Shown in pieces: positions 1 to 8,556 of a stretch of 64,000 bases of DNA. Position 1 is the first letter of the stretch. Each line of letters starts with the position of its first letter. The position numbers and the translations under genes are program-made. The notes under the pieces are model-generated. The model worked only from the letters and a program-made list of their open reading frames with translations. It had not been told where the DNA came from and made no database searches. Origin of the DNA: Streptomyces antibioticus (lineage in GTDB: Bacteria > Actinomycetota > Actinomycetes > Streptomycetales > Streptomycetaceae); NCBI RefSeq assembly GCF_001514065.1, contig NZ_KQ948426.1, positions 310,001-374,000 on the forward strand, read 5' to 3'.

Positions 1-34
1 CCGCCGCCGTCGCCGCCGTGGCGCACGACGGCGT

Positions 35-826
35 TCACCGCGTCGGGACGAACCCTCCCCGGACCGACGCGGAGCCGCCCGAAGCCTGCGCGTCGACGCG
101 GTAGCCGTCGCCCGTGGCCTTGCGCGTACCGGCGCCGTTGTTGAACTGTGCGGCGAACTCATGCGTCCCGGCCGGCACGGTCAGGCCCGGCTTGAGGACC
201 CAGCGGTAGACCAGCGCGCCGCCGGCCTCCTGGACGGTGACGGTGAAGTCGTCGCCCGGCAGGGTCTGCCAGGTGCCGGTGCTCTTCGCCGCGCCGGTCT
301 GCACGATCCGGATCTCGACCGTGAGCGCGGTGAGCGGCTGCTTCGTCTTGAGGACGAGGTTGCTCTGCGTCCAGTAGACGGTGCTCTTCGCATCCAGCGA
401 GCCGGCCGACGACAGCGGCCCGTCCTGGCTCTCGTCGGCGGTCGGCGAGGGACTGGCACTGGTGGCTGACGGAGCCGGGTGCGAGCTGCCCGGGGTGGTG
501 GCCGGGGGCGGCGCTTTCGGAGTGGGGCGGGCCGAGGTGGGGGGCGGGGAGCTGACGGCCGGGGCCAGGGTGGTGGGCGTGGTCACGATGGGCGGCGGCG
601 ACGGCTTCGCGACGATGGCGGCGACGGCGAGGCCGCCGGTCGTCAGGATGCCGCCGGCGGCGAGCCCGGCGAGGGTGATCCTGGTCCAGGACTTCGCGAA
701 CGGTCGCGCGCGGTGACGTACGGCGGGGCCGGCCATGCCGCGTTCCACCCGTGCCAGCATCCGCGCGCGGTCGGGCCGGTGGGCCTCGGCGGCCTCGCGC
801 AGCCGACGCTCGATCTCCTCGTTCAC
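35..826 (-). CDS. Membrane-anchored partner of SigE-family ECF sigma factor
   Basis: A 263-residue protein with a cytoplasmic N-terminus of about 55 residues, one membrane segment (about residues 54-73, GILTTGGLAVAAIVA), a Pro/Thr/Ser-rich linker and a beta-rich extracytoplasmic C-terminus. The GTG start at 826 overlaps the TGA of the sigma gene by 4 nt, so the two are translationally coupled. The position suggests that it modulates the sigma factor, as is common for SigE-family ECF loci in Streptomyces. No zinc-binding HxxxCxxC anti-sigma motif is visible, so calling it an anti-sigma factor is inference. Its outward domain may sense the envelope. Confidence 0.7.
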   Translation of the reverse strand: MNEEIERRLREAAEAHRPDRARMLARVERGMAGPAVRHRARPFAKSWTRITLAGLAAGGILTTGGLAVAAIVAKPSPPPIVTTPTTLAPAVSSPPPTSARPTPKAPPPATTPGSSHPAPSATSASPSPTADESQDGPLSSAGSLDAKSTVYWTQSNLVLKTKQPLTALTVEIRIVQTGAAKSTGTWQTLPGDDFTVTVQEAGGALVYRWVLKPGLTVPAGTHEFAAQFNNGAGTRKATGDGYRVDAQASGGSASVRGGFVPTR

Positions 827-1353
827 CGCTTCCTCCTCCCTGGCACCAGGTCCTGGGCCGCTCGCGCGCCCAGTAGCTTCTGCAGCTCGGCCATCCCCTT
901 CGAGGTCTGGCTCTTCACCGTTCCCACCGATATGCCCAGCGCCGCCGCCGTCTCCTTCTCCGACAGATCCATGGCATGTCTCAGCACCACGCAGGCACGC
1001 TTGCGGTACGGCAGCCGGGCGAGCGCCGAGCGGACGTCCAGCACGGCCGCCGTGTCCGGTCCCTCGACCTTCTCGGGGCTGCGGGACCAGAACAGTGTGA
1101 TCCGACGTCGTTCCCGCACCGTGCTGCGGATCCGGCCCCGCGCCATGTTGGCCACCACACCGCGGGCGTAGGCGAGCGGGTGGTCGGCCTGGCGCAACCG
1201 GTCCCAGCGCTGCCACAGGGCGACCAGGGCATCCGCCGCGAGGTCGTCCGCCGCGTCGGCCTCGCCGGTCAGCAGGTGGGCCAGCCGGGCGAGTTCGGCA
1301 TAGTGGCGTTCGAAGAATTCGTGGAACTCCGCGGACGCGTCATCGAGGACCAT
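823..1353 (-). CDS. SigE-family ECF RNA polymerase sigma factor
   Basis: A 176-residue sigma-70 family protein. Region 2 is at the N-terminus (EFFERHYAELARLAHLLTG, then DDLAADALVALWQRW). Region 4 is at the C-terminus (LARLPYRKRACVVLRHAMDL, then the helix-turn-helix around ALGISVGTVKSQTSKG). The size and sequence pattern fit the actinobacterial SigE-like group (SACE/SCO type). The ATG at 1353 was chosen because region 2 starts right after it and a purine-rich GGAGAGGG lies upstream. It is the first gene of a two-gene operon with the membrane protein at 35-826. The regulon cannot be read from the sequence. Confidence 0.88.
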   Translation of the reverse strand: MVLDDASAEFHEFFERHYAELARLAHLLTGEADAADDLAADALVALWQRWDRLRQADHPLAYARGVVANMARGRIRSTVRERRRITLFWSRSPEKVEGPDTAAVLDVRSALARLPYRKRACVVLRHAMDLSEKETAAALGISVGTVKSQTSKGMAELQKLLGARAAQDLVPGRRKR

Positions 1354-1742
1354 CCCCCGGTCGCCCTCTCCTTGCCAGGATGTGCGCGTTGGTTGCGCGT
1401 TTAACAACATCGGGGGGCGCAGCCTAACAGTGCCGAGCCCGGGATTCGAACGGCGGTCGTGCTCGGTTGCGGGACGGTGAAAGCTCACCGGAGGGCTGGT
1501 CAATGCTGCCCACGCCACGGTTGCGGCACGGCGTGTTTCGTTGCCCTCATGCCCGTCCCTCCGGTCGTTCGAATTGGACTTCCGGCTCCCGGTTGCCGCA
1601 GAGGACGAGAAGGTTGCCGCACCGATGCAATTTTTTTGCCCGGCGCGCGGCGGCTCAGGAGGGGCGGGGCTCGTGCTCAGGTGAGGCGGGGCTCGTGCTC
1701 AGGTGAGGCGGGGTTCGCGCTCAGGCTAGGCGGGCCTCGCGC
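1354..1742. other. Intergenic stretch between ECF sigma gene and tetR 3' end
   Basis: About 390 bases without a convincing gene. The left part must carry the promoter of the sigma operon (transcribed leftwards), but I see no clear -35/-10 pair. The right part holds most of a 22-bp tandem array listed separately. No terminator hairpin with a T-run is obvious. Confidence 0.6.
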
Positions 1743-1763
1743 TCAGGAGGGTCGGGGTTCGCG
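1654..1763. repeat. 22-bp tandem array, five units, at the 3' end of tetR
   Basis: Five units of exactly 22 bp start at 1654, 1676, 1698, 1720 and 1742. Each begins CTCAGG, followed by a variable triplet-like part and GGCGGGGCTCGTG or a close variant. Units 2 and 3 share the variant GTGA junction. The last unit runs into the final codons and stop of the TetR gene (stop at 1743-1745). There are no spacers, so this is a minisatellite and not a CRISPR array. Confidence 0.9.
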
Positions 1764-2456
1764 CTCCGACTTCGCCCGGACCGTGTCGATGACCGCTTGG
1801 ACGGCCGTCACGAAGTTCTGGGGGTCGTCCAGGCCCACGAACCGGGGTGCGACCCGCGCGATGTTGGGGTATTTGTCCGCCGGCAGCGTGAGGTAGTCGG
1901 TCTTCCAGGCGCGCAGATCGGCGTCCCGGAGCTCCGGGGACAGCGCGGCCAGGCTCGCGTCCATGGCGCTGTAGGCCAGCACCAGGTCGGCGAAGACCCG
2001 GTAGTAGCGGGCGGCTTCGGTGTCGTCGAGGCCGGCCCGGCGCATGCAGTCCAGTTTGCGCTCCACGGAACGGAACTCGTTCTCCCGGCGGGCGGTGCGC
2101 GCGGCGGCCAGGGCCCCGACCCGGGGATGGCGGAGGAACGCCGCACGGGTGTGGACCGCGATCTGCATGAGGTCGTGGGCCCAGTCGTCCGTGGGCGGCG
2201 GGATGTCGGCCAGGGCCTCCTCGTGCAGGGCGTCGATGAGGGCCAGCAGCAGTTCGTCCTTGTTGCGGAAGTGCCGGTAGATCGCCGTCGGATGGGCGGA
2301 CAGCTCACGGCCGAGGGCCTGGAACGTCAGCTTCTCCATGCCGGAGGAGTCGGCGACCCGGAACGCCGCCTGGACGATCAGCTCCTGGCTCAGGGTGCCT
2401 CGCGGCAGCCGGCTCCGGCTCGCCCTCCTGGTCGTCCTGGCGCTGCTGTCGGTCAT
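1743..2456 (-). CDS. TetR-family transcriptional regulator
   Basis: A 237-residue TetR-type repressor. The N-terminal DNA-binding domain is clear (LSQELIVQAAFRVADSSG, then LGRELSAHPTAIYRHFRNKDELL), and a C-terminal all-helical ligand domain of about 150 residues follows. The ATG at 2456 has GGAAGGA at a good distance. It is monocistronic and points left. The upstream side is the 16-bp tandem array and the converging 3' end of the GGT gene, so its promoter must lie in or next to the repeats. Target and ligand are unknown. Its last codons lie in a 22-bp repeat unit. Confidence 0.85.
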   Translation of the reverse strand: MTDSSARTTRRASRSRLPRGTLSQELIVQAAFRVADSSGMEKLTFQALGRELSAHPTAIYRHFRNKDELLLALIDALHEEALADIPPPTDDWAHDLMQIAVHTRAAFLRHPRVGALAAARTARRENEFRSVERKLDCMRRAGLDDTEAARYYRVFADLVLAYSAMDASLAALSPELRDADLRAWKTDYLTLPADKYPNIARVAPRFVGLDDPQNFVTAVQAVIDTVRAKSEREPRPS

Positions 2457-2488
2457 GCTTCCTTCCCCACCTCGATCGCTCCCATGAT

Positions 2489-2664
2489 CGCGCACCCGGC
2501 CACGGCGTCACCCGGCCACGGCGTCACCCGTCCCCGGCGTCACCCGGCCACCGCGTCACCCGTCCCCGGCGTCACCCGGCCACCGCGTCACCCGTCCCCG
2601 GCGTCACCCGGCCACCGCGTCACCCGTCCCCGGCGTCACCCGGCCCCGGCGTCACCCCGCCACC
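2489..2664. repeat. 16-bp tandem array (about 11 units) between tetR and the GGT-family gene
   Basis: Ten clear 16-bp units run from 2505 to 2664, and a degenerate unit precedes them at 2489-2504. All share GCGTCACCCG and end either GCCACG/GCCACC or TCCCCG. The two endings alternate, giving a 32-bp higher-order period. The array overlaps the last codons and stop of the gamma-glutamyltransferase-family gene (stop at 2652-2654) and occupies the region upstream of the TetR gene. Confidence 0.92.
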
Positions 2665-4268
2665 GCCGAACCGTCCGCGCGCGGATCGGTGGCCGCCGCC
2701 AGCCGCGGTCGGCCGTCCCCGGCAACGCGCCGGACCAACTGGCCGTGGCCCACCCCGTCGTCGTGCACGCCGAGCGGCCGGACGCCGAAGCCCGCCCCCT
2801 CGATCGCGTGGACGCCCGCGGCGGGGACGTCCCGCTCGGTGCTGACGACGCCCGCGCCGCTCCTCACCCCCGCCTCCATGGCTCCGAGGACCCAGCGTGG
2901 CACCGACACGGCCTGTTCGGGAGCGGAACCGGCGGCCAGGTGCAGGGCCAGGTGCGTGTGCACCTGGGGTTGCGCGCGTCCGCCCATGGCGCCGTGCGCG
3001 CCGACGAGTTCGCCCCGTTCGCGGACCAGGACCGGCATGAGCGTGTGCAGCGGCCGCTTGCCGCCGGCCAGTGCGTTGGGCGAGGCGGGGTCGAGGGAGA
3101 ACGAGGCGCCCCGGTTGTGCAGGACGATCCCGGTGCCGGGGTCGAGCAGCGCGGCACCGAAGCCGTGGAAGACGCTCTGGATCAGGGAGACCCAGGTGCC
3201 GTCCGCGTCGGCCACCACCACCGCGACGGTGTCCCCGGTCGCCTTGCGCCCGGCGAGCAGGTCGACCGCCGTACCGGCCATGGCGTGCTCGGCGATGCGC
3301 CGCGCGTACGCGTCGGACAGCAGCTCGTCGACGGGGGCGCTGCTCCACTCCGGGTCGGCGCAGTGGCGGTCACGGTCGCCGGCGGTCCAGGCGAGGACGG
3401 AGGCGACCACGCCGGCGTCGCGGCCCAGCGGGTCGAGGGGCCCGCGGACGGTGCGGGCGACGTCGAGTGCCTTGAGGCCCTGGAGGAAGTAGAGGCCCTG
3501 AGAGTTGGCTCCGGCCGACAGGTACTCGACCCCGTCGTACTCCACGGCGAGCGCCTGCGAGAGCTCCACCCTGTGCGCGGCGAAGTCCTCCTCCGTCATC
3601 GCGGAGCCGCCGGCCGCGAGCAGCTTCACCAGGCTCGCGCCCACCTCTCCGCCGTACAGCGCGGCGGGGCCTTCCGCGCCGATCTGGGCGAGGGTGCGGG
3701 CGAGGTGGGGCTGGCGCAGCGTCTGTCCGGCCGTGAGGACCTCGCCGTCGGCGAAGAACACGCCGCGCATGCCGGGATCGCGCGCCAGGTTGCCGCTCTC
3801 GCGGGCGAGATCGTGGGCCAGGCCGGGGGCCACGGGCACCCCTTCACGGGCGGCGGCCTCGGCGGGCGCGAGCGCCGAGGCGAGCGGGCGGGTGCCCCAG
3901 GTCTCGGCGAGTACGCCCCACCCGGCGACCACGCCGGGAACGGTCACCGGCAGGGCGCCGAGCACCGGCATCAGGTCGTACGACGACGTCAGCGACGCCA
4001 CGTCGATCGCGCGCGGGGACCGGCCGCCGGCGTTGACGAAGCGGACGTCGCCGTCCCGGGTGCCCACCAGTGCCAGCAGATCGCCGCCGACCGAGCACTG
4101 GTTGGGGTACACCACCGTCAGCATGGCGGCGGCCGCGAGCGCCGCGTCGACCGCGTTGCCGCCGCCGCGCAGGACCTCGGCGGCCACCTCGCTCGCCGCG
4201 GCGTGGGGCGTGGCGACGGCCCATTGCCCGCCCCTCGCGGCGAGCCGGCGTTCGGTGAGTGCGGACAT
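2652..4268 (-). CDS. Gamma-glutamyltransferase-family Ntn hydrolase
   Basis: A 538-residue member of the GGT family, whose precursors autocleave to expose an N-terminal Thr nucleophile. The start of the mature small subunit is seen as GDTVAVVVADADGTW, so Thr347 is the likely nucleophile. The N-terminal large-subunit motif GGGNAVDAALAAAAMLTVVYP is well conserved. No signal peptide is visible, so a cytoplasmic location is likely. The GDT form, instead of the classical TTH, is seen in GGT-like hydrolases such as the oxamate amidohydrolase/YwrD branch, so the substrate is uncertain. The ATG at 4268 is preceded by AAAGGGG. It is divergent from an amino-acid ABC transporter, which suggests processing of an imported gamma-glutamyl or amide compound (inference). 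Confidence 0.85.
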   Translation of the reverse strand: MSALTERRLAARGGQWAVATPHAAASEVAAEVLRGGGNAVDAALAAAAMLTVVYPNQCSVGGDLLALVGTRDGDVRFVNAGGRSPRAIDVASLTSSYDLMPVLGALPVTVPGVVAGWGVLAETWGTRPLASALAPAEAAAREGVPVAPGLAHDLARESGNLARDPGMRGVFFADGEVLTAGQTLRQPHLARTLAQIGAEGPAALYGGEVGASLVKLLAAGGSAMTEEDFAAHRVELSQALAVEYDGVEYLSAGANSQGLYFLQGLKALDVARTVRGPLDPLGRDAGVVASVLAWTAGDRDRHCADPEWSSAPVDELLSDAYARRIAEHAMAGTAVDLLAGRKATGDTVAVVVADADGTWVSLIQSVFHGFGAALLDPGTGIVLHNRGASFSLDPASPNALAGGKRPLHTLMPVLVRERGELVGAHGAMGGRAQPQVHTHLALHLAAGSAPEQAVSVPRWVLGAMEAGVRSGAGVVSTERDVPAAGVHAIEGAGFGVRPLGVHDDGVGHGQLVRRVAGDGRPRLAAATDPRADGSAVAG

Positions 4269-4370
4269 CGTTCCCCTTTCCGGGCCCAAGGACATGAGTG
4301 CGCCGACGGCAGTGCGCCGACGGCCACTTGCGGTGCCGCCTTGTTTAACTCCCGTGTTACCTGGGGCTTG

Positions 4371-4400
4371 TTGACAGTCCGAGAGCGCCGGGCCTAGCTT
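4371..4400 (+). promoter_or_regulatory. Sigma-70 type promoter for the amino-acid ABC operon
   Basis: TTGACA at 4371-4376 and TAGCTT at 4395-4400 are separated by 18 bp. This is close to the HrdB (housekeeping) consensus and predicts transcription from about 4406-4408, just where the palindrome at 4404-4432 begins. Confidence 0.6.
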
Positions 4401-4403
4401 CCC

Positions 4404-4432
4404 TGTCATAGTCAACGTCGTCGACTATGACA
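4404..4432. promoter_or_regulatory. Perfect inverted repeat, probable operator
   Basis: Arms TGTCATAGTC (4404-4413) and GACTATGACA (4423-4432) are perfect complements separated by 9 nt. The repeat lies on the predicted transcription start and 50 bp upstream of the binding-protein gene. That is a classical place for a repressor to block the transporter operon. The repressor is not identified. Confidence 0.7.
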
Positions 4433-4481
4433 CTGACTAAATCGCCGCGCAACAGCGCGAACTCTCAAAGGGGTTCGGAAA

Positions 4482-5354
4482 ATGGCCTGGTCGCTCTCCT
4501 TCTCCCGCCGATCGGTGCCCGTGCTGGCCGGCGTCACCGCGGCGGCCGCCCTGGTCCTCGCCGGCTGCGCCGGCAGCTCCGGCGACACCGACGCCGCCGC
4601 GAAGCCGGCGTCGGTCAAGGTGCCCTCGGGTGCGCTCGTGAAGGGCGGTCAGATCACCTACTGCTCGGACATCAGCGCGCCGCCGCTGACGTACTACGAC
4701 GCCGCGCAGAAGCCGGTGGGCGCCGAGATCGAACTCGGGGACGCGCTGGCCGCCGAACTCGGGGTCCGCGCGAACTGGGCCAACACCAGCTTCAACGGGA
4801 TCATCCCGGCACTCCAGGCCAAGCAGTGCGACGCGATCGTCAGCCAGCTCTACATCAAGCCGGAGCGGGAGAAGGTCGTCGACTTCGTCCCGTACATGTA
4901 CGCCTCCAACACCCTCGTCGTGGCCGGGAAGAACGCCAGGACGATCAAGGGCGCGGACGACCTGTGCGGCAGGAAGGCGGCCGGGCAGACGGGTACGACC
5001 GTCGTCGAGTACCTCACCGACCAGTCCAAGAAGTGCGCGGCGGCCGGGAAGCCGAAGATCGACATCCGGCAGTTCACCAAGGACAGCGACGCCCTCCAGC
5101 AGCTGCGCCTCGGACTGGTGGACTCCTACGGCACGACGCTGGAGACCGCCGCGTACGTGCTGAAGCAGCAGCCGGGCACCTTCGGTCTCGTCGGTGAACC
5201 GTTCAACCGCATCAAGGTGGGAGCCGCGACCCGCAAGGACGACGCGTCCCTGCACGACGCCCTCACCAAGGCGCTGGCAGCGGTCCGCAAGAGCGGCACG
5301 TACGACGCGATCCTCAAGAAGTGGAACCTGTCCGGCGACGACATCGCCCACTGA
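4482..5354 (+). CDS. Polar amino-acid ABC transporter substrate-binding lipoprotein
   Basis: A 290-residue extracytoplasmic solute-binding protein of the SBP_bac_3 family. It has a lipoprotein signal peptide with lipobox LAGC (Cys29), then a binding fold starting GGQITYCSDISAPPLTYYD and containing DAIVSQLYIKPEREKVVDFVPYMY, a family hallmark. The ATG at 4482 follows AAAGGGG. It is the first gene of a three-gene operon with the permease and ATPase, the usual gene order for this class. Substrate inferred: a polar amino acid or gamma-glutamyl compound, given the divergent GGT-family gene. Confidence 0.9.
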   Translation: MAWSLSFSRRSVPVLAGVTAAAALVLAGCAGSSGDTDAAAKPASVKVPSGALVKGGQITYCSDISAPPLTYYDAAQKPVGAEIELGDALAAELGVRANWANTSFNGIIPALQAKQCDAIVSQLYIKPEREKVVDFVPYMYASNTLVVAGKNARTIKGADDLCGRKAAGQTGTTVVEYLTDQSKKCAAAGKPKIDIRQFTKDSDALQQLRLGLVDSYGTTLETAAYVLKQQPGTFGLVGEPFNRIKVGAATRKDDASLHDALTKALAAVRKSGTYDAILKKWNLSGDDIAH

Positions 5355-5385
5355 TTCCACGGCAGGCGCGCAGAGAGAAGACGAC

Positions 5386-6234
5386 GTGACCCACGCAACC
5401 GTGCTCGCCGAGGCGGGGCAGCCGGCCGGCTTCGACTGGCCGTTCTTCTGGCACTACCTGTTCTCGCCCTCCGGGGTGTTCCTCGACGGACTCTGGCGCA
5501 CCGTCTACATATCGGTCATCGCCCAACTCCTCGGTGTGCTGCTCGGGTTCGCCGTCGCTCTCGCCCAGCGCAGCCGGTTCGCCCCGCTGCGCTGGGGCGG
5601 CCGGACCTATGTCTGGCTGATCCGCGGCACGCCCCTGCTCGTGCAGCTCGTCCTCGTCTACAACGGCCTCGCCGCCGCGGGCGTCTACCGCTTCGCCGAC
5701 CTCCAGGTCGGCGGGCTCGTCTTCCTCGGCGTCGTACAGGCGGCCATTCTGACGCTCGCCGTGAACGAGGCCGCGTACATGGCCGAGATCTTCCGCGCGG
5801 CCCTCGACGCCATCGATCCCGGGCAGGCGGAGGCGGCGCAGGCGCTGGGGATGACCCCGGCGATGACCATGCGGGTCGTGCTGCTGCCGCAGGCGATCCG
5901 GATCATCGTTCCGCCGTTGGGCAACGAGTTCAACCTGATGATGAAGTCGACCTCCCTGCTGTCGGTCATCGGCCTTCAGGAGATGTTCCTGACCGCGCAG
6001 TCGATCAACTCGGCGACCTTCAAGACCTTCGAGATCTTCCTCGTAGTCGCCTGCTACTACCTCGCGCTGACGACGGTGTGGTCGTTCGTCCAGCGGTTCA
6101 TCGAGCGCAGACTCGCCGATCCCGGACAGGTGATCGCCGCGCCCTCACTGCGGGAGCGGTTCGCCGGTGGCGGTCCGGGCCGCAGCACCACCGGCCGCGA
6201 GGACTCCCCGCTCGTCGGCAAGGAGGCCCACTGA
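5386..6234 (+). CDS. Polar amino-acid ABC transporter permease (HisM/GlnP type)
   Basis: A 282-residue inner-membrane permease. Residues around [22 protein letters not shown] begin the His/Glu/Gln/Arg permease domain. The cytoplasmic EAA loop is seen as [25 protein letters not shown]. Several hydrophobic segments follow, ending with a basic cytoplasmic tail. The GTG at 5386 was chosen because GAGAGAAG lies just upstream and the hydrophobic domain starts soon after. It lies 31 nt after the binding-protein gene and ends directly before the ATPase gene. Confidence 0.9.
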   Translation: MTHATVLAEAGQPAGFDWPFFWHYLFSPSGVFLDGLWRTVYISVIAQLLGVLLGFAVALAQRSRFAPLRWGGRTYVWLIRGTPLLVQLVLVYNGLAAAGVYRFADLQVGGLVFLGVVQAAILTLAVNEAAYMAEIFRAALDAIDPGQAEAAQALGMTPAMTMRVVLLPQAIRIIVPPLGNEFNLMMKSTSLLSVIGLQEMFLTAQSINSATFKTFEIFLVVACYYLALTTVWSFVQRFIERRLADPGQVIAAPSLRERFAGGGPGRSTTGREDSPLVGKEAH

Positions 6235-6235
6235 C

Positions 6236-7042
6236 ATGGAACCGATCACGAGTCCGGCCGACGCGTCGGCGGTGATGTCGGCGCGCGGGGTCGTCAAGCG
6301 CTTCGGCGCGGTGCGGGTGCTGAACGGTGTCTCCATGGACGTGCGGGCCCGCGAGGTCGTGGTCGTGGTCGGGCCGTCCGGGTCCGGCAAGACCACGTTC
6401 CTCCGCTGCCTCAACCACCTCGAACGCATCGACGAGGGCGAGATCCTCGTCCACGGCCGCCCCGTCGGCCACCGCCCGCGGCCGACCGGCTCCGAGCCGC
6501 CGGTGGAGGAGCGGCCGAAGGTGGTGGCCCACCGCCGCCGCAACATCGGCTTCGTCTTCCAGCGCTTCAACCTCTTCCCCCATCTCACCGCACTCGACAA
6601 CGTGGCCGTCGCGCCGACGAAGGTCCTCGGCACGCCGAAAGCCCAGGCCAGGGAGCAGGCACAGGACCTCCTGGCCAGGGTGGGCCTCGGGCACAAGGCG
6701 TCGTCGCGGCCGTCGGCCCTGTCCGGCGGCCAGCAGCAGCGTGTCGCCATCGCCCGCGCCCTCGCCATGAAGCCCGAGCTGATGCTCTTCGACGAACCGA
6801 CGAGCGCCCTCGACCCCGAGATGGTCGGCGAGGTCATCGCCGTGATGAAGGAACTCGTAGACGACGGCATGACGATGATCGTCGTCACGCACGAAATGGG
6901 TTTTGCCCGCTCGGCCGCGGACCGGCTGGTCATGTTCGACCAGGGGGCCGTCCTGGAGGAAGGCCCTCCGGAGCGGCTCATGACCGACCCCGCGCACGAA
7001 CGCACATGGGCCTTCCTGCGCCGTATCAACGAGGGCGGCTGA
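6236..7042 (+). CDS. Polar amino-acid ABC transporter ATP-binding protein (GlnQ type)
   Basis: A 268-residue ABC ATPase with Walker [10 protein letters not shown], the Q-loop region [15 protein letters not shown], signature LSGGQQQR, Walker [13 protein letters not shown] and the switch His in [10 protein letters not shown] ~20-residue insert ([17 protein letters not shown]) lies between Walker A and the Q-loop, longer than in typical GlnQ. The start ATG at 6236 follows the permease stop by 1 nt, with AGGAGG inside the permease 3' end. It energises uptake by the complex encoded with the two preceding genes. Confidence 0.93.
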   Translation: MEPITSPADASAVMSARGVVKRFGAVRVLNGVSMDVRAREVVVVVGPSGSGKTTFLRCLNHLERIDEGEILVHGRPVGHRPRPTGSEPPVEERPKVVAHRRRNIGFVFQRFNLFPHLTALDNVAVAPTKVLGTPKAQAREQAQDLLARVGLGHKASSRPSALSGGQQQRVAIARALAMKPELMLFDEPTSALDPEMVGEVIAVMKELVDDGMTMIVVTHEMGFARSAADRLVMFDQGAVLEEGPPERLMTDPAHERTWAFLRRINEGG

Positions 7043-7219
7043 ACACCTGCATCCGGGACGGCCGGTCGAACCGAAGGATGAAGTGGGCCGGACGCCGGGG
7101 GCGGGAGCCATGCGGTACCGCCGCGCACCCATCTGATGATTCGGTGGTACGGGAACCAATCCTTCCGCGCGTCCGGCTCGGATTACGTCCGTAGACGTCC
7201 TGACCGCGGAGGCCACCCA

Positions 7220-7804
7220 GTGAAAGAAGCCGTGCACATCGGCGCGAACCCCTCGTCGACGCCAGGCCTCCAGGAGCTGGTGGGCCGGGTGGCGCTGGGT
7301 GACGAGGAGGCGTTCGCCGCCGTGTACGACGCCGTCGCGGGCCCCGTTCTCGGGGTCGTCCGGGCTGTCCTGCGGGACCAGGCGCAGTCGGAGGAGGTCG
7401 CCCAGGAGGTCCTGGTGGAGGTGTGGCGTACCGCTCCGCGCTACCGGCCGGACCGCGGGACGGCCATGAACTGGATCCTCACGCTGTCGCACCGGCGGGC
7501 CATCGACCGGGTGCGGTCGGTGGAGGCCGCGGCGGCGCGGGAGCACAAGGCCGCCCTGCTGGACCGGACGCCCGAGTACGACGAGGTGACCGAGCAGGTC
7601 GAGGCCCGGCTGGAGCGGGAACAGGTGCGGCGCTGTCTGCGCACGCTGACCGAGCTCCAGCGCCAGGCCGTCACCCTCGCCTACTACCGCGGGCTCACCT
7701 ACCGCCAGGTCGCGGAGGCGCTGTCGCTTCCGCTGGGCACCGTGAAGACCCGGCTGCGGGACGGACTCATCCGGCTGCGCGACTGCCTGGGGGTGACCGC
7801 GTGA
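7220..7804 (+). CDS. SigK-family ECF RNA polymerase sigma factor
   Basis: A 194-residue ECF sigma factor. Region 2 is DEEAFAAVYDAVAGPVLGVVRAVLRDQAQSEEVAQEV with EVWRTAPRYRPDRGTAMNWILTLSHRRAIDRVR. Region 4 is LTELQRQAVTLAYYRGLTYRQVAEALSLPLGTVKTR. The GTG at 7220 is preceded by GGAGG. The next gene encodes a zinc-type anti-sigma factor overlapping by 4 nt, the SigK-RskA arrangement. The factor is therefore expected to be held inactive at the membrane until a signal releases it. Confidence 0.92.
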   Translation: MKEAVHIGANPSSTPGLQELVGRVALGDEEAFAAVYDAVAGPVLGVVRAVLRDQAQSEEVAQEVLVEVWRTAPRYRPDRGTAMNWILTLSHRRAIDRVRSVEAAAAREHKAALLDRTPEYDEVTEQVEARLEREQVRRCLRTLTELQRQAVTLAYYRGLTYRQVAEALSLPLGTVKTRLRDGLIRLRDCLGVTA

Positions 7805-8553
7805 CGACCACCGATCTGCACCGGCTGACGGGCGCCTACGCCCTGCACGCGCTGTCCGCCAAGGAGACGGCCGCGTTCGAGCGGCACCTCGCGGGCTGCG
7901 AGGCATGTGCGCAGGAGGCCGCCGAACTGTCCGCCACCGCGGCCCGGCTGGGACTGGCCGTCACGGTGTCGCCCCCCGACGCCCTGCGTGAGCAGGTGCT
8001 GCGCCGGATCGGCAGCGTCCGGCAGCAGCCACCGGACGGGGCCGGTCCGGCCCGCCCGGGCCGGGTCCCGCTGCGCGGCCGGCTGCTGTCCCGGTGGGCG
8101 CTGGCCGCCTGCCTCGCGGCCGCCGCCGCGTTCGGCGGTACGGCGGTCTGGCAGCACCAGCGGGCCGAGGACGCGGCCCGTGAGGCCCGCCGGGCGGAGC
8201 AGGCGACGGACGAGCTCGCCGCCGTACTGGCCGCGCCGGACGCCAGGACGCGGGCCGCCTCGTTCGGCGACGGGTCGACCGGCACGGTGGTCGTCTCCCG
8301 CAGCAGGGACAAGGCCGTGTTCGTCGTCGCGGGCATGCCGCATCCGGCGCACGGCAAGGTCTACCAGCTGTGGTTCGACGACGACGGGGCCATGCGGTCG
8401 GCCGGTCTGATGGACCCCGGCCGGACCGACCAGGCCGTCCTGCTGCGGGGCGGGATCGACGGGGCCTCGGGCGTGGGGGTCACGGTCGAACCGGCGGGCG
8501 GCAGCGAGCAGCCCACCTCCGCCCCGCTCGCCCTGCTGCCCTTCCCGGCCTGA
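7801..8553 (+). CDS. RskA-like zinc-binding anti-sigma factor
   Basis: A 250-residue membrane protein. The N-terminal anti-sigma domain carries the zinc motif FERHLAGCEAC (HxxxCxxC). A single membrane segment lies near residues 98-115 (WALAACLAAAAAFGGTAVW), and the C-terminal extracytoplasmic RskA domain contains VVVSRSRDKAVFVVAGMPHPAHGKVYQLWF. The GTG start overlaps the TGA of the sigma gene (GTGA), so both are made together. It is expected to bind and inhibit the sigma factor at 7220-7804. Confidence 0.92.
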   Translation: MTTTDLHRLTGAYALHALSAKETAAFERHLAGCEACAQEAAELSATAARLGLAVTVSPPDALREQVLRRIGSVRQQPPDGAGPARPGRVPLRGRLLSRWALAACLAAAAAFGGTAVWQHQRAEDAAREARRAEQATDELAAVLAAPDARTRAASFGDGSTGTVVVSRSRDKAVFVVAGMPHPAHGKVYQLWFDDDGAMRSAGLMDPGRTDQAVLLRGGIDGASGVGVTVEPAGGSEQPTSAPLALLPFPA

Positions 8554-8556
8554 CCG

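Noticed and set aside
2489-2664. Repeat array as a CRISPR
   Set aside because: Units are 16 bp and directly adjacent, with no spacers and no cas genes.
1797-4397. Long plus-strand open frame opposite the tetR and GGT-family genes
   Set aside because: Both minus-strand genes have conserved motifs and ribosome-binding sites; the plus frame has none and contains the 16-bp array.
7152-7190. GGAACC as an ECF -35 with CGTCC as -10 upstream of the SigK-type gene
   Set aside because: The spacing (about 28 bp) is too long for an ECF promoter.
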